Of a DNA stretch of 64,000 bases, positions 11,239 through 20,956 are shown in pieces. The notes under the pieces were generated by a model. It saw only the letters and a program-made list of their open reading frames with translations. It did not search any database and had not been told where the DNA came from. The position numbers were made by a program, and so were the translations under genes. Source of the DNA: Moniliophthora roreri (taxonomy: Eukaryota > Basidiomycota > Agaricomycetes > Agaricales > Marasmiaceae). The stretch covers positions 1-64,000 of the forward strand of contig LATX02000112.1 of the NCBI GenBank assembly GCA_001466705.2, in the 5' to 3' direction. Every line of letters starts with the position of its first letter. The first letter of the stretch is position 1.

Positions 11239-12183
11239 TTAAGAGTGGTGCTTTGACTTCATGGCATCAATTTCCATGGGAGTACCAAGAGGAAGTGTGG
11301 AATCAGTAGGAAGGGAAGGGGTAGTTGTGGATGTGGATGGAGGTATAGGATCAGGTTCAGGTGAGTCAACCCTAGTGTCCTTGGGCTTCCTATCCTTCTT
11401 CTTCTCCAATTCACGTTCATGAAGACAATCATCGATTCCTGTAATAAATTCACAGTAATCTTTGAATTTTGTTGGGCGAGTGGATTTGGGGACAAAGGAG
11501 ATAGCATCTTTGATAGATGCTTTAAGATGGCGATAGAGCATGTGAATCTTGGAAGCATCAGTGAGGTCAAGGTGAACAACCCATTTGTTGAATCTGGCAA
11601 TGTACTGGGCAGCAGATCCAGTCTGATACAGCTCGTCAAGCTTGTTCTGGGCAGTGGCAATGATGTTTGAGTCTCTGAAATGCTTTTTGAAGTTCTCTGT
11701 AAATTTCCCAAAGTCATTGAGGAGTTCCTTGTTGTTCAGCTCAATGGAGTTGTACCATTCTTTTGGTGCTCCAGAGCCAAAGTAAGTGGAAAAATAGAGG
11801 CACTTGTTGTGATCAGAAACCAAGGAACAGCGTGAGAGTTGGATCGCATTCCTGATGTCTTGGAGGAACTGGGTAACCAACAAAGCCTTGCCATTGAAGA
11901 CATTTGGCTTCTTGAACTTGGGAATGCCTTTTGGCCCTTCATCTGGGACCCAGAGTTGAGTCAGATGGGCAGTGATGGCATTCAGGGACTGGAGAGTAGC
12001 CCCCTGAGTCTGCTGCATGGTACCAAGTGTGGCTCCAAGCTGACTGACAGTCTGGTAGATGCTGTATAGGTCTGTCCAAGAGACTGCAGGTGGATTTGGA
12101 TGTTCTGTGCTAGGCACCCATCCAGGAGGAACAAATTGGGATTGTTGTTGATTGGTGCCATCAAAATTGCCAGGAATGGACAT
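11239..12183 (-). CDS. Ret3 Gag-like protein (314 aa)
   Basis: An uninterrupted 314-residue ORF starting at the ATG at 12183, 147 nt inside the 5' LTR. The N-terminus is Pro/Gln-rich. Residues about 85-225 form a recognisable retrotransposon gag domain: PKFKKPNVFNGKALLVTQFL, YFGSGAPKEWYNSIE, FRDSNIIATAQNKLDELYQT and YIARFNKWVVHLDLTD match the usual pattern of Ty3/gypsy capsid proteins. The C-terminus has a charged helix (ERELEKKKDRKPK) and a Ser/Thr/Pro-rich tail ending in PMEIDAMKSKHHS. Many related Gags carry a CCHC knuckle after PMEIDA; none is present here, so the protein seems shortened before it. Role: structural protein of the particle that packages the element RNA. Remaining intact in a non-autonomous element suggests that it still contributes to packaging. 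Confidence 0.85.
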   Translation of the reverse strand: MSIPGNFDGTNQQQSQFVPPGWVPSTEHPNPPAVSWTDLYSIYQTVSQLGATLGTMQQTQGATLQSLNAITAHLTQLWVPDEGPKGIPKFKKPNVFNGKALLVTQFLQDIRNAIQLSRCSLVSDHNKCLYFSTYFGSGAPKEWYNSIELNNKELLNDFGKFTENFKKHFRDSNIIATAQNKLDELYQTGSAAQYIARFNKWVVHLDLTDASKIHMLYRHLKASIKDAISFVPKSTRPTKFKDYCEFITGIDDCLHERELEKKKDRKPKDTRVDSPEPDPIPPSTSTTTPSLPTDSTLPLGTPMEIDAMKSKHHS

Positions 12184-12316
12184 GATTGCATGAAGGAATT
12201 AAGGGGTATGGGGAATTTGATTTTTCGAGGTACGGGTTGAAGAAAAGGAACAGAGCGGCAGGAACAACGGGGAATAGTGGGTGAGGACGGTGTGGGTATG
12301 GTGGGATATATTTGGC

Positions 12317-12327
12317 AGTCAAATCAA
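12317..12327 (-). promoter_or_regulatory. Ret3 putative self-primer binding site
   Basis: On the minus strand the sequence TTGATTTGACT lies 2 nt after the end of the 5' LTR. It is perfectly complementary to AGTCAAATCAA inside the same LTR (12476-12486), which lies 32 nt downstream of a TATTTAAG box (12511-12518) where the transcript should start. This is the geometry of Tf1-type self-priming. Confidence 0.65.
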
Positions 12328-12329
12328 AC

Positions 12330-12662
12330 TGTAAGGATCAGACTGGTCCACGAGACAGAAGGGGTCTGGACCTCTGCTAAGGACAAGGAACAAGGGTTTG
12401 AGGCACTGAAGAGGTGAGAGTTTCGAGAGAGAGGATTATTAAGAGAGGAGAGATTTAAAGGGGAAAGTGTTAGAGTTGATTTGACTAAGGAACTAGGTAA
12501 TTACAAGACTCTTAAATACTAGTACTGTGGTTAAGATATCAAATAAGTGAAATGAGTACAGAGTATGGTGAGTGTGGATAATGCGGATAAAGGAAGTAAG
12601 AAATATGAGACTTGCGTACTTCAGATGTGTGACTATGGTGAAATGGAGCCTGGATTGTGACA
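12330..12662 (-). repeat. Ret3 5' LTR with TATA box
   Basis: Right LTR, 5' in the element's orientation. On the minus strand it contains TATTTAAG (12518 down to 12511), a probable TATA box, followed 32 nt later by the complement of the primer site. It is nearly identical to the left LTR. Confidence 0.9.
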
Positions 12663-12667
12663 ATGAA

Positions 12668-13756
12668 GTGGAGCTGCATGTGACACAAGCAGATGAAGGC
12701 TTGATGAACTCACATTTTTCAGCACAAAGGTATAGCTTGTGTTTATAGAAGTGTTTCAAGACAAGAGCCAAAACACAGTCATGCTCTGGCTTAATCTTAG
12801 TAAAGATCAGGATGTTGTCAAGATAGACACAAACAACACATTCTAGTACAAGGTATTGAAAGATGTCATTTATTATAGTCTGGAATGTGGCTGGAGAGTT
12901 GGTAAGCCCAAAGTACATCACAAGAGGTTCAAATAGACTGCAGTTAGTGTGAAATGCCACTTTCTATTCATTAGCTTCTTTAATGTAGATGTTGTTGAAG
13001 CCCCATCATACATCCAGTTTAGTAAAGTACTTGGCACCTGTGAGCTGGTTGATCAGCTTATCAATCAGATGCAATGGGTACCTGTTCTTCACAGTGATGG
13101 TGTTGAGCTGCCGATAATCCTGAACAAACCACAGCTTGCCATTCTTCTTCTTGACAAAGAAGACTGAAGCACCAATGGGAGACTTTGAGGGACAGATACA
13201 ACCAGATGCAAGTTCTTCCTGGAGAAAGAAGTCCAGTTCTTCTTGCTCATTAGGTGATAGAGGATACACTTTGGTTGCACTGGGCAGAGGACCAGGTATC
13301 AACTCAATTGCATGATTCCATAGGCAGTGTTCTGGAAGATGGTTAAAGGATTCTTTAAAGAAGACATCCCCATATTCCCAGAACTGCTTGGGCAGGTTAT
13401 CACACACTGAGGATTTGGCTTGATGGCCCTTTGCAGCTGCTTCAGCTAACCACTGTAAAACAGTGCTAGTGGCATTGATGTGGTGAGCAAGAGAAGTAGA
13501 ACAAAGATTACAGGCAAAAATGTGGTCTTCTTCTAATGCATCAACTCCAACACTGGGATCTCTATCAGTGTCAGAACCATCTTCATTGTCTGATAGTAGA
13601 GCACAATCTTCACTGTCAAGGTTCCCAATAAAGGTAGGCCATGGCTAAGCATTCCACTTGCATGCATGGCAAGCCTCAGCACAATGGAGTTTGGCTTCCT
13701 GTCATACTTCACCTTTACAAGTAGTACACACTCATGGTAATGGTTCATCAACTGGA
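12668..13756 (-). pseudogene. Ty3/gypsy reverse transcriptase remnant
   Basis: Minus-strand pol. From 13407 it reads HAIELIPGPLPSATKVYPLS and LDFFLQEELASGCICPSKSP. It continues with GKLWFVQDYRQLNTITVKNRY, TGAKYFTKLDV, then (after a break near 13000) LVMYFGLTNSPATFQTIIND and CVCVYLDNILIFTK. These are the fingers and palm of gypsy reverse transcriptase. The catalytic YxDD motif reads YLDN, so the second aspartate is lost and the enzyme cannot be active. Ret3 is inserted just beyond CEF at the 12660 end. Upstream, 13413-13756 is open in places but not recognisable. Part of this region (13153 onward) is repeated after the join at 14231. Confidence 0.82.
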
Positions 13757-14230
13757 AGACAACAGAAGTCCCTTTATCTTATTTTTTATCTTTCATCTAT
13801 TTATCTGATCTCTTTTACTATATTTATACTACTACAGCCAGAGAACATTTCATTCTACCCAGGTTTCCTTCCAGATCATTCTCACTATGGACAAAGGGTT
13901 CTTTTGAGATAGTTTCCCAAAGAATTTAGTCAACTGAAAATGTTTATATAGTACAGATAGATTTGATATGAAAAAGACAGTCTTAAAATTATATTCTTTG
14001 CTTTTATACTTTTTTTGTCCAAATTTTATAGAAATTAGATTAAAATCTTGATACTTTTCTATTAATTTTAGCTAAGAGGAAATTATTAAATATTCCATTA
14101 GTTTTTAGGCACATTTAGCACAAATATTTTATATATTAAAGTTTTGTTTTTTCCTACTGTTTTGCAACTGTTTTAGGTGTACTAAATTGGCATATGGTAA
14201 TTTGATTAAGTTTTACTTCTGTTTTCCCAG
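13153..14230. repeat. Segment repeated at 14232-15309 across a contig join
   Basis: The 1078 bp ending at the 'n' (14231) recur immediately after it with only about two differences (near 14214/15293 and 14222/15301, G in the first copy and A in the second). The repeat boundaries coincide with the join and cut through a reverse transcriptase and a transposon, so overlapping contig ends, perhaps two haplotypes, were probably placed in series. Confidence 0.85.
13757..13882 (+). mobile_element. LTR fragment related to the LTR at 24444-24838
   Basis: Contains the words 'tatcttattttttatctttcatctattta' in shortened agreement with 24490-24520 and 'tttccttccagatcattct'. It is the left part of an old LTR. 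The right part is 15584-15813, and CACTA-A sits between them. The same left part is repeated at 14836-14961. Confidence 0.55.
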
Positions 14231-14231
14231 N

Positions 14232-14961
14232 GACAAAGAAGACTGAAGCACCAATGGGAGACTTTGAGGGACAGATACAACCAGATGCAAGTTCTTCCTG
14301 GAGAAAGAAGTCCAGTTCTTCTTGCTCATTAGGTGATAGAGGATACACTTTGGTTGCACTGGGCAGAGGACCAGGTATCAACTCAATTGCATGATTCCAT
14401 AGGCAGTGTTCTGGAAGATGGTTAAAGGATTCTTTAAAGAAGACATCCCCATATTCCCAGAACTGCTTGGGCAGGTTATCACACACTGAGGATTTGGCTT
14501 GATGGCCCTTTGCAGCTGCTTCAGCTAACCACTGTAAAACAGTGCTAGTGGCATTGATGTGGTGAGCAAGAGAAGTAGAACAAAGATTACAGGCAAAAAT
14601 GTGGTCTTCTTCTAATGCATCAACTCCAACACTGGGATCTCTATCAGTGTCAGAACCATCTTCATTGTCTGATAGTAGAGCACAATCTTCACTGTCAAGG
14701 TTCCCAATAAAGGTAGGCCATGGCTAAGCATTCCACTTGCATGCATGGCAAGCCTCAGCACAATGGAGTTTGGCTTCCTGTCATACTTCACCTTTACAAG
14801 TAGTACACACTCATGGTAATGGTTCATCAACTGGAAGACAACAGAAGTCCCTTTATCTTATTTTTTATCTTTCATCTATTTATCTGATCTCTTTTACTAT
14901 ATTTATACTACTACAGCCAGAGAACATTTCATTCTACCCAGGTTTCCTTCCAGATCATTCT
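14232..14961 (-). pseudogene. Second copy of the RT/LTR segment (assembly duplicate)
   Basis: Repeats the start of the reverse transcriptase region (HAIELIPGPLPSATKVYPLS through PIGASVFFV) and the LTR-like sequence up to the left end of CACTA-A. It should not be counted as an independent element. Confidence 0.75.
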
Positions 14962-15583
14962 CACTATGGACAAAGGGTTCTTTTGAGATAGTTTCCCAAA
15001 GAATTTAGTCAACTGAAAATGTTTATATAGTACAGATAGATTTGATATGAAAAAGACAGTCTTAAAATTATATTCTTTGCTTTTATACTTTTTTTGTCCA
15101 AATTTTATAGAAATTAGATTAAAATCTTGATACTTTTCTATTAATTTTAGCTAAGAGGAAATTATTAAATATTCCATTAGTTTTTAGGCACATTTAGCAC
15201 AAATATTTTATATATTAAAGTTTTGTTTTTTCCTACTGTTTTGCAACTGTTTTAGGTGTACTAAATTGGCATATAGTAATTTAATTAAGTTTTACTTCTG
15301 TTTTCCCAGAACCAAAAAATCCAGATTTTTGGCCCAATTTGGTCCAGATTTCACACACTTTTGATGTACAGAAAAACACAATAACTTGGGCACATTTTAA
15401 TACTATTTTCAGTGTAAATAATATAGTATATATTCCTATAATATTGCATTAAGGAAACATTTTATTAATATAGAATAATTTACAATAAGTTTAGAGTAAA
15501 TATTGCCCAGAAGAATATATTAGTTTTTAGCAATATTTTTCAAATATTTTAGTAATCTCCAAAAGGACCTTTTGTCTGTAGTG
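14962..15583. mobile_element. CACTA-A: non-autonomous CACTA-type DNA transposon (622 bp)
   Basis: Left end CACTATGGACAAAGG and right end, as complement, CACTACAGACAAAAGG form inverted repeats of about 28 bp. The flanks are TCT on both sides (14959-14961 and 15584-15586). CACTA termini with a 3-bp target duplication define the CACTA/EnSpm superfamily. The interior is AT-rich with no coding capacity, so it depends on a transposase elsewhere. It interrupts an LTR. A truncated duplicate of its left part is at 13883-14230, cut by the contig join. Confidence 0.8.
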
Positions 15584-15813
15584 TCTTCTAGTTCCATTAG
15601 TTATTCTTGCCAAGATGGACTCATTTTATTTATACCAGACCTCTGTACTCTAGTTCTCTATCTTAAACCTCTTGGTTATTTGGGCTAGGCAAGTGTTCAT
15701 TGTATATACCCTTTAGTAGTTATGCTAACTTGGTCATCTGAGCTAGGCATTGACTTTCTGTCTGTTGAGTTCAACATTGTATTGACCTAGAGTCTATGCT
15801 GAATTACCCTTCT
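15584..15813 (+). mobile_element. Right part of the LTR split by CACTA-A
   Basis: Matches 24605-24770, including 'catttgggctaggca' type phrases and 'tgttgagttcaacat', with an internal partial duplication of 'tgggctaggca'. It ends where a Ret1 LTR begins at 15814. Confidence 0.55.
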
Positions 15814-16247
15814 TGTTACATTTCTCTTTCCTCTACTTCTATGCTTTCCTTTCTATCAGACTCTTCCACCTTCCTACCCTCCCTTTCTCTCTTCTATGCT
15901 TCTTTTTCAATTAGACACATACATCCTTCCCCAATCCCCTTTTTCACTCTCACAGATGTAATACTACATAGTCAGAATATCCCAACAGCATTGGACTATT
16001 TATCCTTCACTGATATCTTTATTATTTACACATTGTAGATACATAAGCATCAGTTGTATCTATTTAAGCACTCAGAACTGGGTCCAAGCTCCTCAGCTTG
16101 ACCTGGTTAATCTATTACCTTATGTTAATGCAGATGTTTGAACCTTGACTCTGAATCACTCTCTAACTTGAACTTGTGTTATTTACTCTAACTGTGGAGT
16201 GAAGAGAGTTAGCTTATCACTGTGTAAAAGGCACAAGTAACATAACA
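15814..16247 (+). mobile_element. Ret1 5' LTR, copy a (434 bp)
   Basis: Runs from TGTTACATTTC to AGTAACATAACA. It contains TATTTAAG at about 16061-16068 and, 33-34 nt later, CAGCTTGACCT (16094-16104), the predicted transcript start. It is followed by the element leader, so it is a 5' LTR and not a solo copy. Confidence 0.88.
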
Positions 16248-16249
16248 TA

Positions 16250-16260
16250 AGGTCAAGCTA
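16250..16260 (+). promoter_or_regulatory. Ret1 copy a self-primer binding site
   Basis: AGGTCAAGCT starts 2 nt after the LTR end and is the exact complement of AGCTTGACCT at 16095-16104 in the LTR. The next base (A at 16260) would be G for an eleventh pair and is G in copy e. Confidence 0.65.
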
Positions 16261-16590
16261 ATCAATTGCCAGCCTCTTTAGATTTAGGCATCATCTATAC
16301 AAGACAAGATGCTGCCAAAACAGACAGAACCCAAAGAACTGGAAACTCCACTTATGTGAGAGCAGCAACTCAAAAAAGATATTGCTGAAGCAGAAGCAAG
16401 ACAGCAGAGTTCACAGACTCCATCAATATTGAATCCTGGTGGACAGGTAATCCCACTACTAATCCAGAAATCCTGCAGACAGATACTGACACCTTTGCTG
16501 AGGCTATTGCAGCCAAAGCAGTTTCAGGAAGAGACACAGCCTGAAGAACCAGAAACAAGGAGAACCTCAATCTACAACTCTCCCTGTTTG
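16261..16590 (+). pseudogene. Ret1 copy a leader and gag N-terminal fragment
   Basis: Aligns with 47711-48000 of the youngest Ret1 copy. One frame reads INIESWWTGNPTTNPEI against IHIESWWTSDPTINPGI, and a second frame reads EETQPEEPETRRTS against TETQGEVPETKRTS. The fragment stops abruptly at about 16590 where minus-strand gag-protease sequence of another lineage begins, so the rest of this copy is lost. Confidence 0.7.
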
Positions 16591-16591
16591 T

Positions 16592-17377
16592 TTAACAGTT
16601 TCTTAAGGTTTCTTGAAAACTTGTAATCTCTATGTCCTCATTTATTTCTTCTTTAGGTGGGCCAATATGTGTATCTCTTTCTGTGGACCTCAGTTCTGGC
16701 TCTTCATTTAATTGTTCTACTTTTATCCCTTGTCCTCTGGGATAAGTTTCACAGGTCAACTTCTTCCCTGTGTTTGGGCATGTCAATGTCAAGTCTAACC
16801 TTCCATCTGGATATGCTTTTGTCTCCATACTGGTTAGAGATTCAAATGGTCTCCCTATCAGTAACTGGTATAGTGCTTTCTTCAACACATAAAGTTGTGC
16901 TCTCAATTCTAAATCTCCAATATGTATTAACTTATTCCTGGCTAGCCCCAGCGTTTTCTGTAAGCTACCATTTGCACTCTGCATATATATGCAAGTAGAA
17001 GGATTCCATGTAATCCCTCTTCCTACTGCTTCCTTCTTATCTATACAAAGAATCATAGAGCCTGGGTCCAAAATCCCTTCAATCTCATCTGGGTGTCTAT
17101 TTAATTTCACATAAACACACCTCAGGTTCTCAGATTGTGATGCTACTATAATTACTTTATTTCTCTGGTCTTCTAATATATTATTCAAATATGTGTCTAT
17201 CACATCTCTCTGCACTACAGTCCCTGCTGGCATTCCATTCTGTTCTTCTCCTAGAACTTCCAAAAAGGACTGTGCTAATTCTTCATCTGCTTCAACAATA
17301 CTTTCAACATCAATCACAAAATCAGCTTTATCCAGATCCTCCAGTATTTTATTGCTCAGTGCTAATGCCTGTGCTCT
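16592..17377 (-). pseudogene. Gypsy protease region (retropepsin-like), continues across a solo LTR
   Basis: A long minus-strand ORF (241 aa from 17317) that is really continuous with sequence on the other side of the solo LTR at 17383-17817. It reads RAQALALSNKILEDLDKADF, then VIDVESIVEADEELAQ, ILDPGSMILCIDKKEAVGRG, LQKTLGLARNKLIHIGDLEL, LLIGRPFESLTSMETKAYPD and LTLTCPNTGKKLTC. This is the retropepsin-like fold found after gag in a large basidiomycete gypsy lineage, where the active site is normally D[ST]G. Here it is DPG, so activity is doubtful. Reverse transcriptase is not present next to it because Ret1 copy a abuts at 16590. Few stops remain, so this lineage is less decayed than its neighbours. 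Confidence 0.72.
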
Positions 17378-17382
17378 GGGTA

Positions 17383-17817
17383 TGTTATGTTACTTGCACA
17401 GCAATGTCAACTCAACTACTTATGAAAGGCAGAGTCCCTTCGCAAGCAGTTCTCAAGTTCAAGTTAGAGTTTGTTCAGCAGGTGCTGAAGTTCAGAGGTC
17501 CTTCATTGTGGCAGTGACACAAGTAATATTAAACTAGGTCAAGCTGAGGACTCGGAGTCCTAGCTCGAGCACTTAAATAGTTACAACCTGTCATGTAATC
17601 TACGTTATACAAATGTCCAATGACTACAATGATTTAGTAATAAATACTAACGAAGTCGGGATATAGGAAGCATTCTGATGAAGAAACAGGGTACTGGAGA
17701 AGTGTAATAAGTCCAAGAGAATAAGAAGCATAAACGTAAGAAGGAAAAGGGGGCTGGGAAGGTGTACATGTCTGATCAGAAAGGGAAGCATAGGGGCGGG
17801 ATAGGAAAAATGTAACA
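17383..17817 (-). mobile_element. Solo Ret1 LTR, copy b, target duplication GGGTA
   Basis: A 435-bp Ret1 LTR in reverse orientation from TGTTATGTTAC to AAAATGTAACA, flanked by GGGTA on both sides (17378-17382 and 17818-17822). Removing the LTR and one GGGTA restores one reading frame in the host gag-protease gene (EFYKKLP then RAQALAL), which confirms both ends. Confidence 0.93.
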
Positions 17818-20350
17818 GGGTAACTTCTTGTAAAACTCTTTTGCTGATCTCTGCTTAATATTCCTAAATCTGCACTTTCTAGCCAAGAGCTTCCTTACTG
17901 CTGGCAAAATTTTCAACATTTCTCCCAACGGTATGTTTGCTTCTAACTTTAAATATTTCTTCTTCAACTGTCATTGTTGTCAAGTCAATTGAATTATCCC
18001 TTTTTCCTAGGATCTCTTTATTCTTCTGTCCTGAGTGCTTCAAATGTGAAGTTCCTTATTCTATTGCCTGATTTTTAGGTAGGGGAGCCCTCTCTATTGG
18101 CTCTACCTTATCAAATGGTCTTTCTTCCTTATCTGGTTCATTAAACCTCACTGTCTTTTGTACTCTATCATTATTTTCTCTAGCATTTATAGCTAACCCA
18201 TCAGTTTCCAATGTATCAGCTATTGGGTCAATATACTTCTTCTTTTCTGATTGTTTCATTCTAGGTATTTCAATTTGTGGCATCAATCTCTTGGGGTTAC
18301 CCTCAGAAGCACTATTATTGGCTATTCTTCAATTAACCAGCCCCATCCCTGGGTCTGCTAGTTTTTTGACTGCATATCAGTTGCAGGCTTCATCTTCTCT
18401 GCCAACAACATTGCTAACATATCCAAGTCCATCCACCCTTGAGGTTGAACTACTGCTCCCTGATAAATCACTGCTGGTTCTTCTTCCACTTCCATGAACA
18501 AATGAGCATCTGGATGCACAATTCTATCCCATCCTTATTGCTTTACATATTCAGCTACTCTGTCTTTGAGTTTCTCTCCAGGTTTGAATTTTGGAAATCC
18601 AGTGCTGTCTCTCAATGTATATTTGCCTGCACTATTATTCCAAATAATCCATCTCTTCTGTATCATTTCTCTCTGGTAAGAACAATCTCTAAGCCTATGA
18701 CTGTCTTCATTGCAGTAAAAACATAAATATTTTCCTCTGCCAATCATTGGCTGTCCTGGTTTTCCTCTAACCATATTATTATTATTTCCATCACATGATC
18801 TATTAGTCTGCCCTGCCATTGCAGCAATGATCTGCTCTGGCATGCCTACTAATGTCGTCTTTATATCTTTAACTTCAGTGGAAAGTGTCTTTACATCTTC
18901 CATTTCTTTTCTTAAGGCTGCCAACTCTGTCTCATGCACCTTAATAGAAACTATATGTGCATCTACTGATGTAGCCATACCCATAGTTCTAAATTCTGCT
19001 TCTTCTTTAGTCTTATCTAGGACATCTGGAAACAATTCTTCTTGTTTCACTGAAACTGGCTTCAATGGTTGAGTAATATTCATGGTAGGAAACACTGGTG
19101 GTGGCTGGAATGGATATGACAAAGGCATTGCTGCACTTAGCATTGCTGTCCCTACTCCTGGGTTGACTGGTGGAACTCCAGCTCCCAATGCAAAACTTCC
19201 TAATCCCATATATACATCTCCTGAGCTTGCACTCATAATCATCTCTGCTTGTTCCATGACTTTCTGGAGTTTCCATGGATCCATTCTTCTTCTTCCATCT
19301 TCAGTTTCCAAATTTGACTTGTTCAGAGACCAATCAGCCATTCTAATTTGGACTCTTTCTCAAACTAATGGTTCTAAACCTGCTAAATAAAAACCTATTG
19401 CTTCAAAATTCAAAATCATAGGTGGATCTCTCATTAATTTAGCTGCTTCTAGCTTAAATGCCCTATGATATGCTCTAAGCTTCTCTAGATTCCAGTCTGT
19501 AGCTTTCTGATATACTGCTACAATCTTCTGTAGCCTGACCATTGATCCTTGGCCATTATCAACTGAATCTGGGAACTCTCTGAATAACAATTTCTTGAAC
19601 TCACTCTATGAGTGGCCCAATGCTTCTTTTCTATCTTGCAGCTGCTGTCTTAAATGATACAAAAACTTCAATATAGCTAGATAGATCTTTGACATGTCCT
19701 CCTTAACCTGGGCCATGTCTAGTGCATTCTCAAAATCTTCAAGCCATGGTTGAAGAGTTGTAGGTTGCAAGTTGTTAAATCTCTCTACCTTTGATAATAT
19801 TTTCAATACTCTCTCATTTTATACTTCTCTGGCTGCTGCATCTGTAAGTGTATTCCACTTTTCTCTCTGTGCTAAGTCTGCCATTATTGTTGGTTCTGAT
19901 ACAGTATTATCTTCTGTAACTTCTTCATCTGGTTCAAAATATTCTTCTTCTTCTGAGCTAGAACTTGAACTGTTGTCTTGTTCCATCTGTTCAGGAGACT
20001 CTCAGTGTAAGTATTAATAGTGTATTAGATGGTGCTTTTAATCTATATCTTCTAGGTGCTGGACTGAGAACAAATTCCTCTTGTGGCTGTGAAAATCTTT
20101 CTGCAGTACCAAATGTTGAAGCTGGATATATAGGTACTCTGCTTCTAGTAAAACTCTCTGCAGGTGGTAGTAACTGTGAGCCTGTAGTTTATGTATGACT
20201 CCTTGTCACTCTCCTTCCTACACTGGACTGTGATGACAATGAAGCTTCTAATTGACTAGATGAAGCTCCTTCTGTCTGTAAACTGGAACCTTGAACAAAT
20301 TCTTCAATAGTTCTTTTCTTTGGACTAATCTTGACTAGCCCTCACTCTAG
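17818..20350 (-). pseudogene. Gypsy gag with CCHC zinc knuckle, same gene as the protease at 16592
   Basis: Minus-strand coding sequence in several open blocks: 19606-19806 (LQPTTLQPWLEDFENALDMA), 19360-19590 (a block with RAYHRAFKLEAAKLMRDPP), 18535-19341 (268 aa), 18056-18286 and 17776-17967. The 268-aa block starts MADWSLNKSNLETEDGRRRM. It has a coiled-coil-like stretch (ELAALRKEMEDVKTLSTEVK) and near 18700 the knuckle CFYCNEDSHRLRDC, which fits CX2CX4HX4C. The region before 19806 contains Ser/Thr-rich sequence with several stops. Together with 16592-17377 it forms a Gag-protease precursor in which Gag packages RNA and the protease would mature it. Frame breaks show it is no longer functional. 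Confidence 0.72.
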
Positions 20351-20956
20351 ACCTTTATTTGTCTTTAAGACCTCTAGTAGTTTTGTATCAAATCTCTTCA
20401 AGATTTAACTAATATGCTCTATCTGACTGTCTTTTCCGAAGCTTATCTCTTCACAATAAGCAATTCACTGATAATATTCTCTAGAACCACCCTCATGGTG
20501 GGCTCCAGATGAAGATGCTCAAAAGCCTATGCCTCTACTATGAAAACATGAGGCCTGTGGTGCCAAAATACTTCTGAAAAAGGTATATATAAGTTCTTGA
20601 TTCTCAGTTTTGTTTGCAAGTTGGTTCAGTGTGGTTCACTGTTACTGCAATGTCAAGAATAATTCTCAATGTCTCACTTGGTAGTTCAGAGATGATTGCC
20701 TTCAAAACAACTTCTCAGATTGAGAATTGGTGTTTGTTTTGTGTAATATTTATTGAGTTTTGTGGTTTTATTAATCACTTCAAAAGCAAAACTGGGATAG
20801 GTTTCAACCAGAAACTGCCCAAAGATTAAACTTCTTTTAAGTGAGAACAAAGGTACCTCTTGTACCTGAATATAGCCCTCTTAGCTATGTTCTGCAACAA
20901 TGCTCAAGAGGACAAATCTTCTAGATACTGCTAGCCTGAAACCCTCTCTGATTCAT
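20351..20956. other. Unassigned AT-rich stretch
   Basis: Between the gag pseudogene and repeat X I see no gene, no terminal repeats and no family match within the window. Confidence 0.4.

Larger units (their letters stand above)
10368..12662 (-). mobile_element. Ret3: complete gag-only LTR retrotransposon
   Basis: A 2295-bp element with 333-bp LTRs at both ends (10368-10700 and 12330-12662), differing at only a handful of positions. It is flanked by the target duplication ATGAA (10363-10367 and 12663-12667). Transcribed on the minus strand, it has the primer site next to the right LTR and a G-rich polypurine tract next to the left LTR (complement of 10701-10712). The 1.6-kb interior holds one ORF, a gag-like protein; protease, reverse transcriptase and integrase are absent. 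It must therefore borrow enzymes from another element. Similar LTRs and a clean target duplication mean a fairly recent insertion. Confidence 0.9.
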
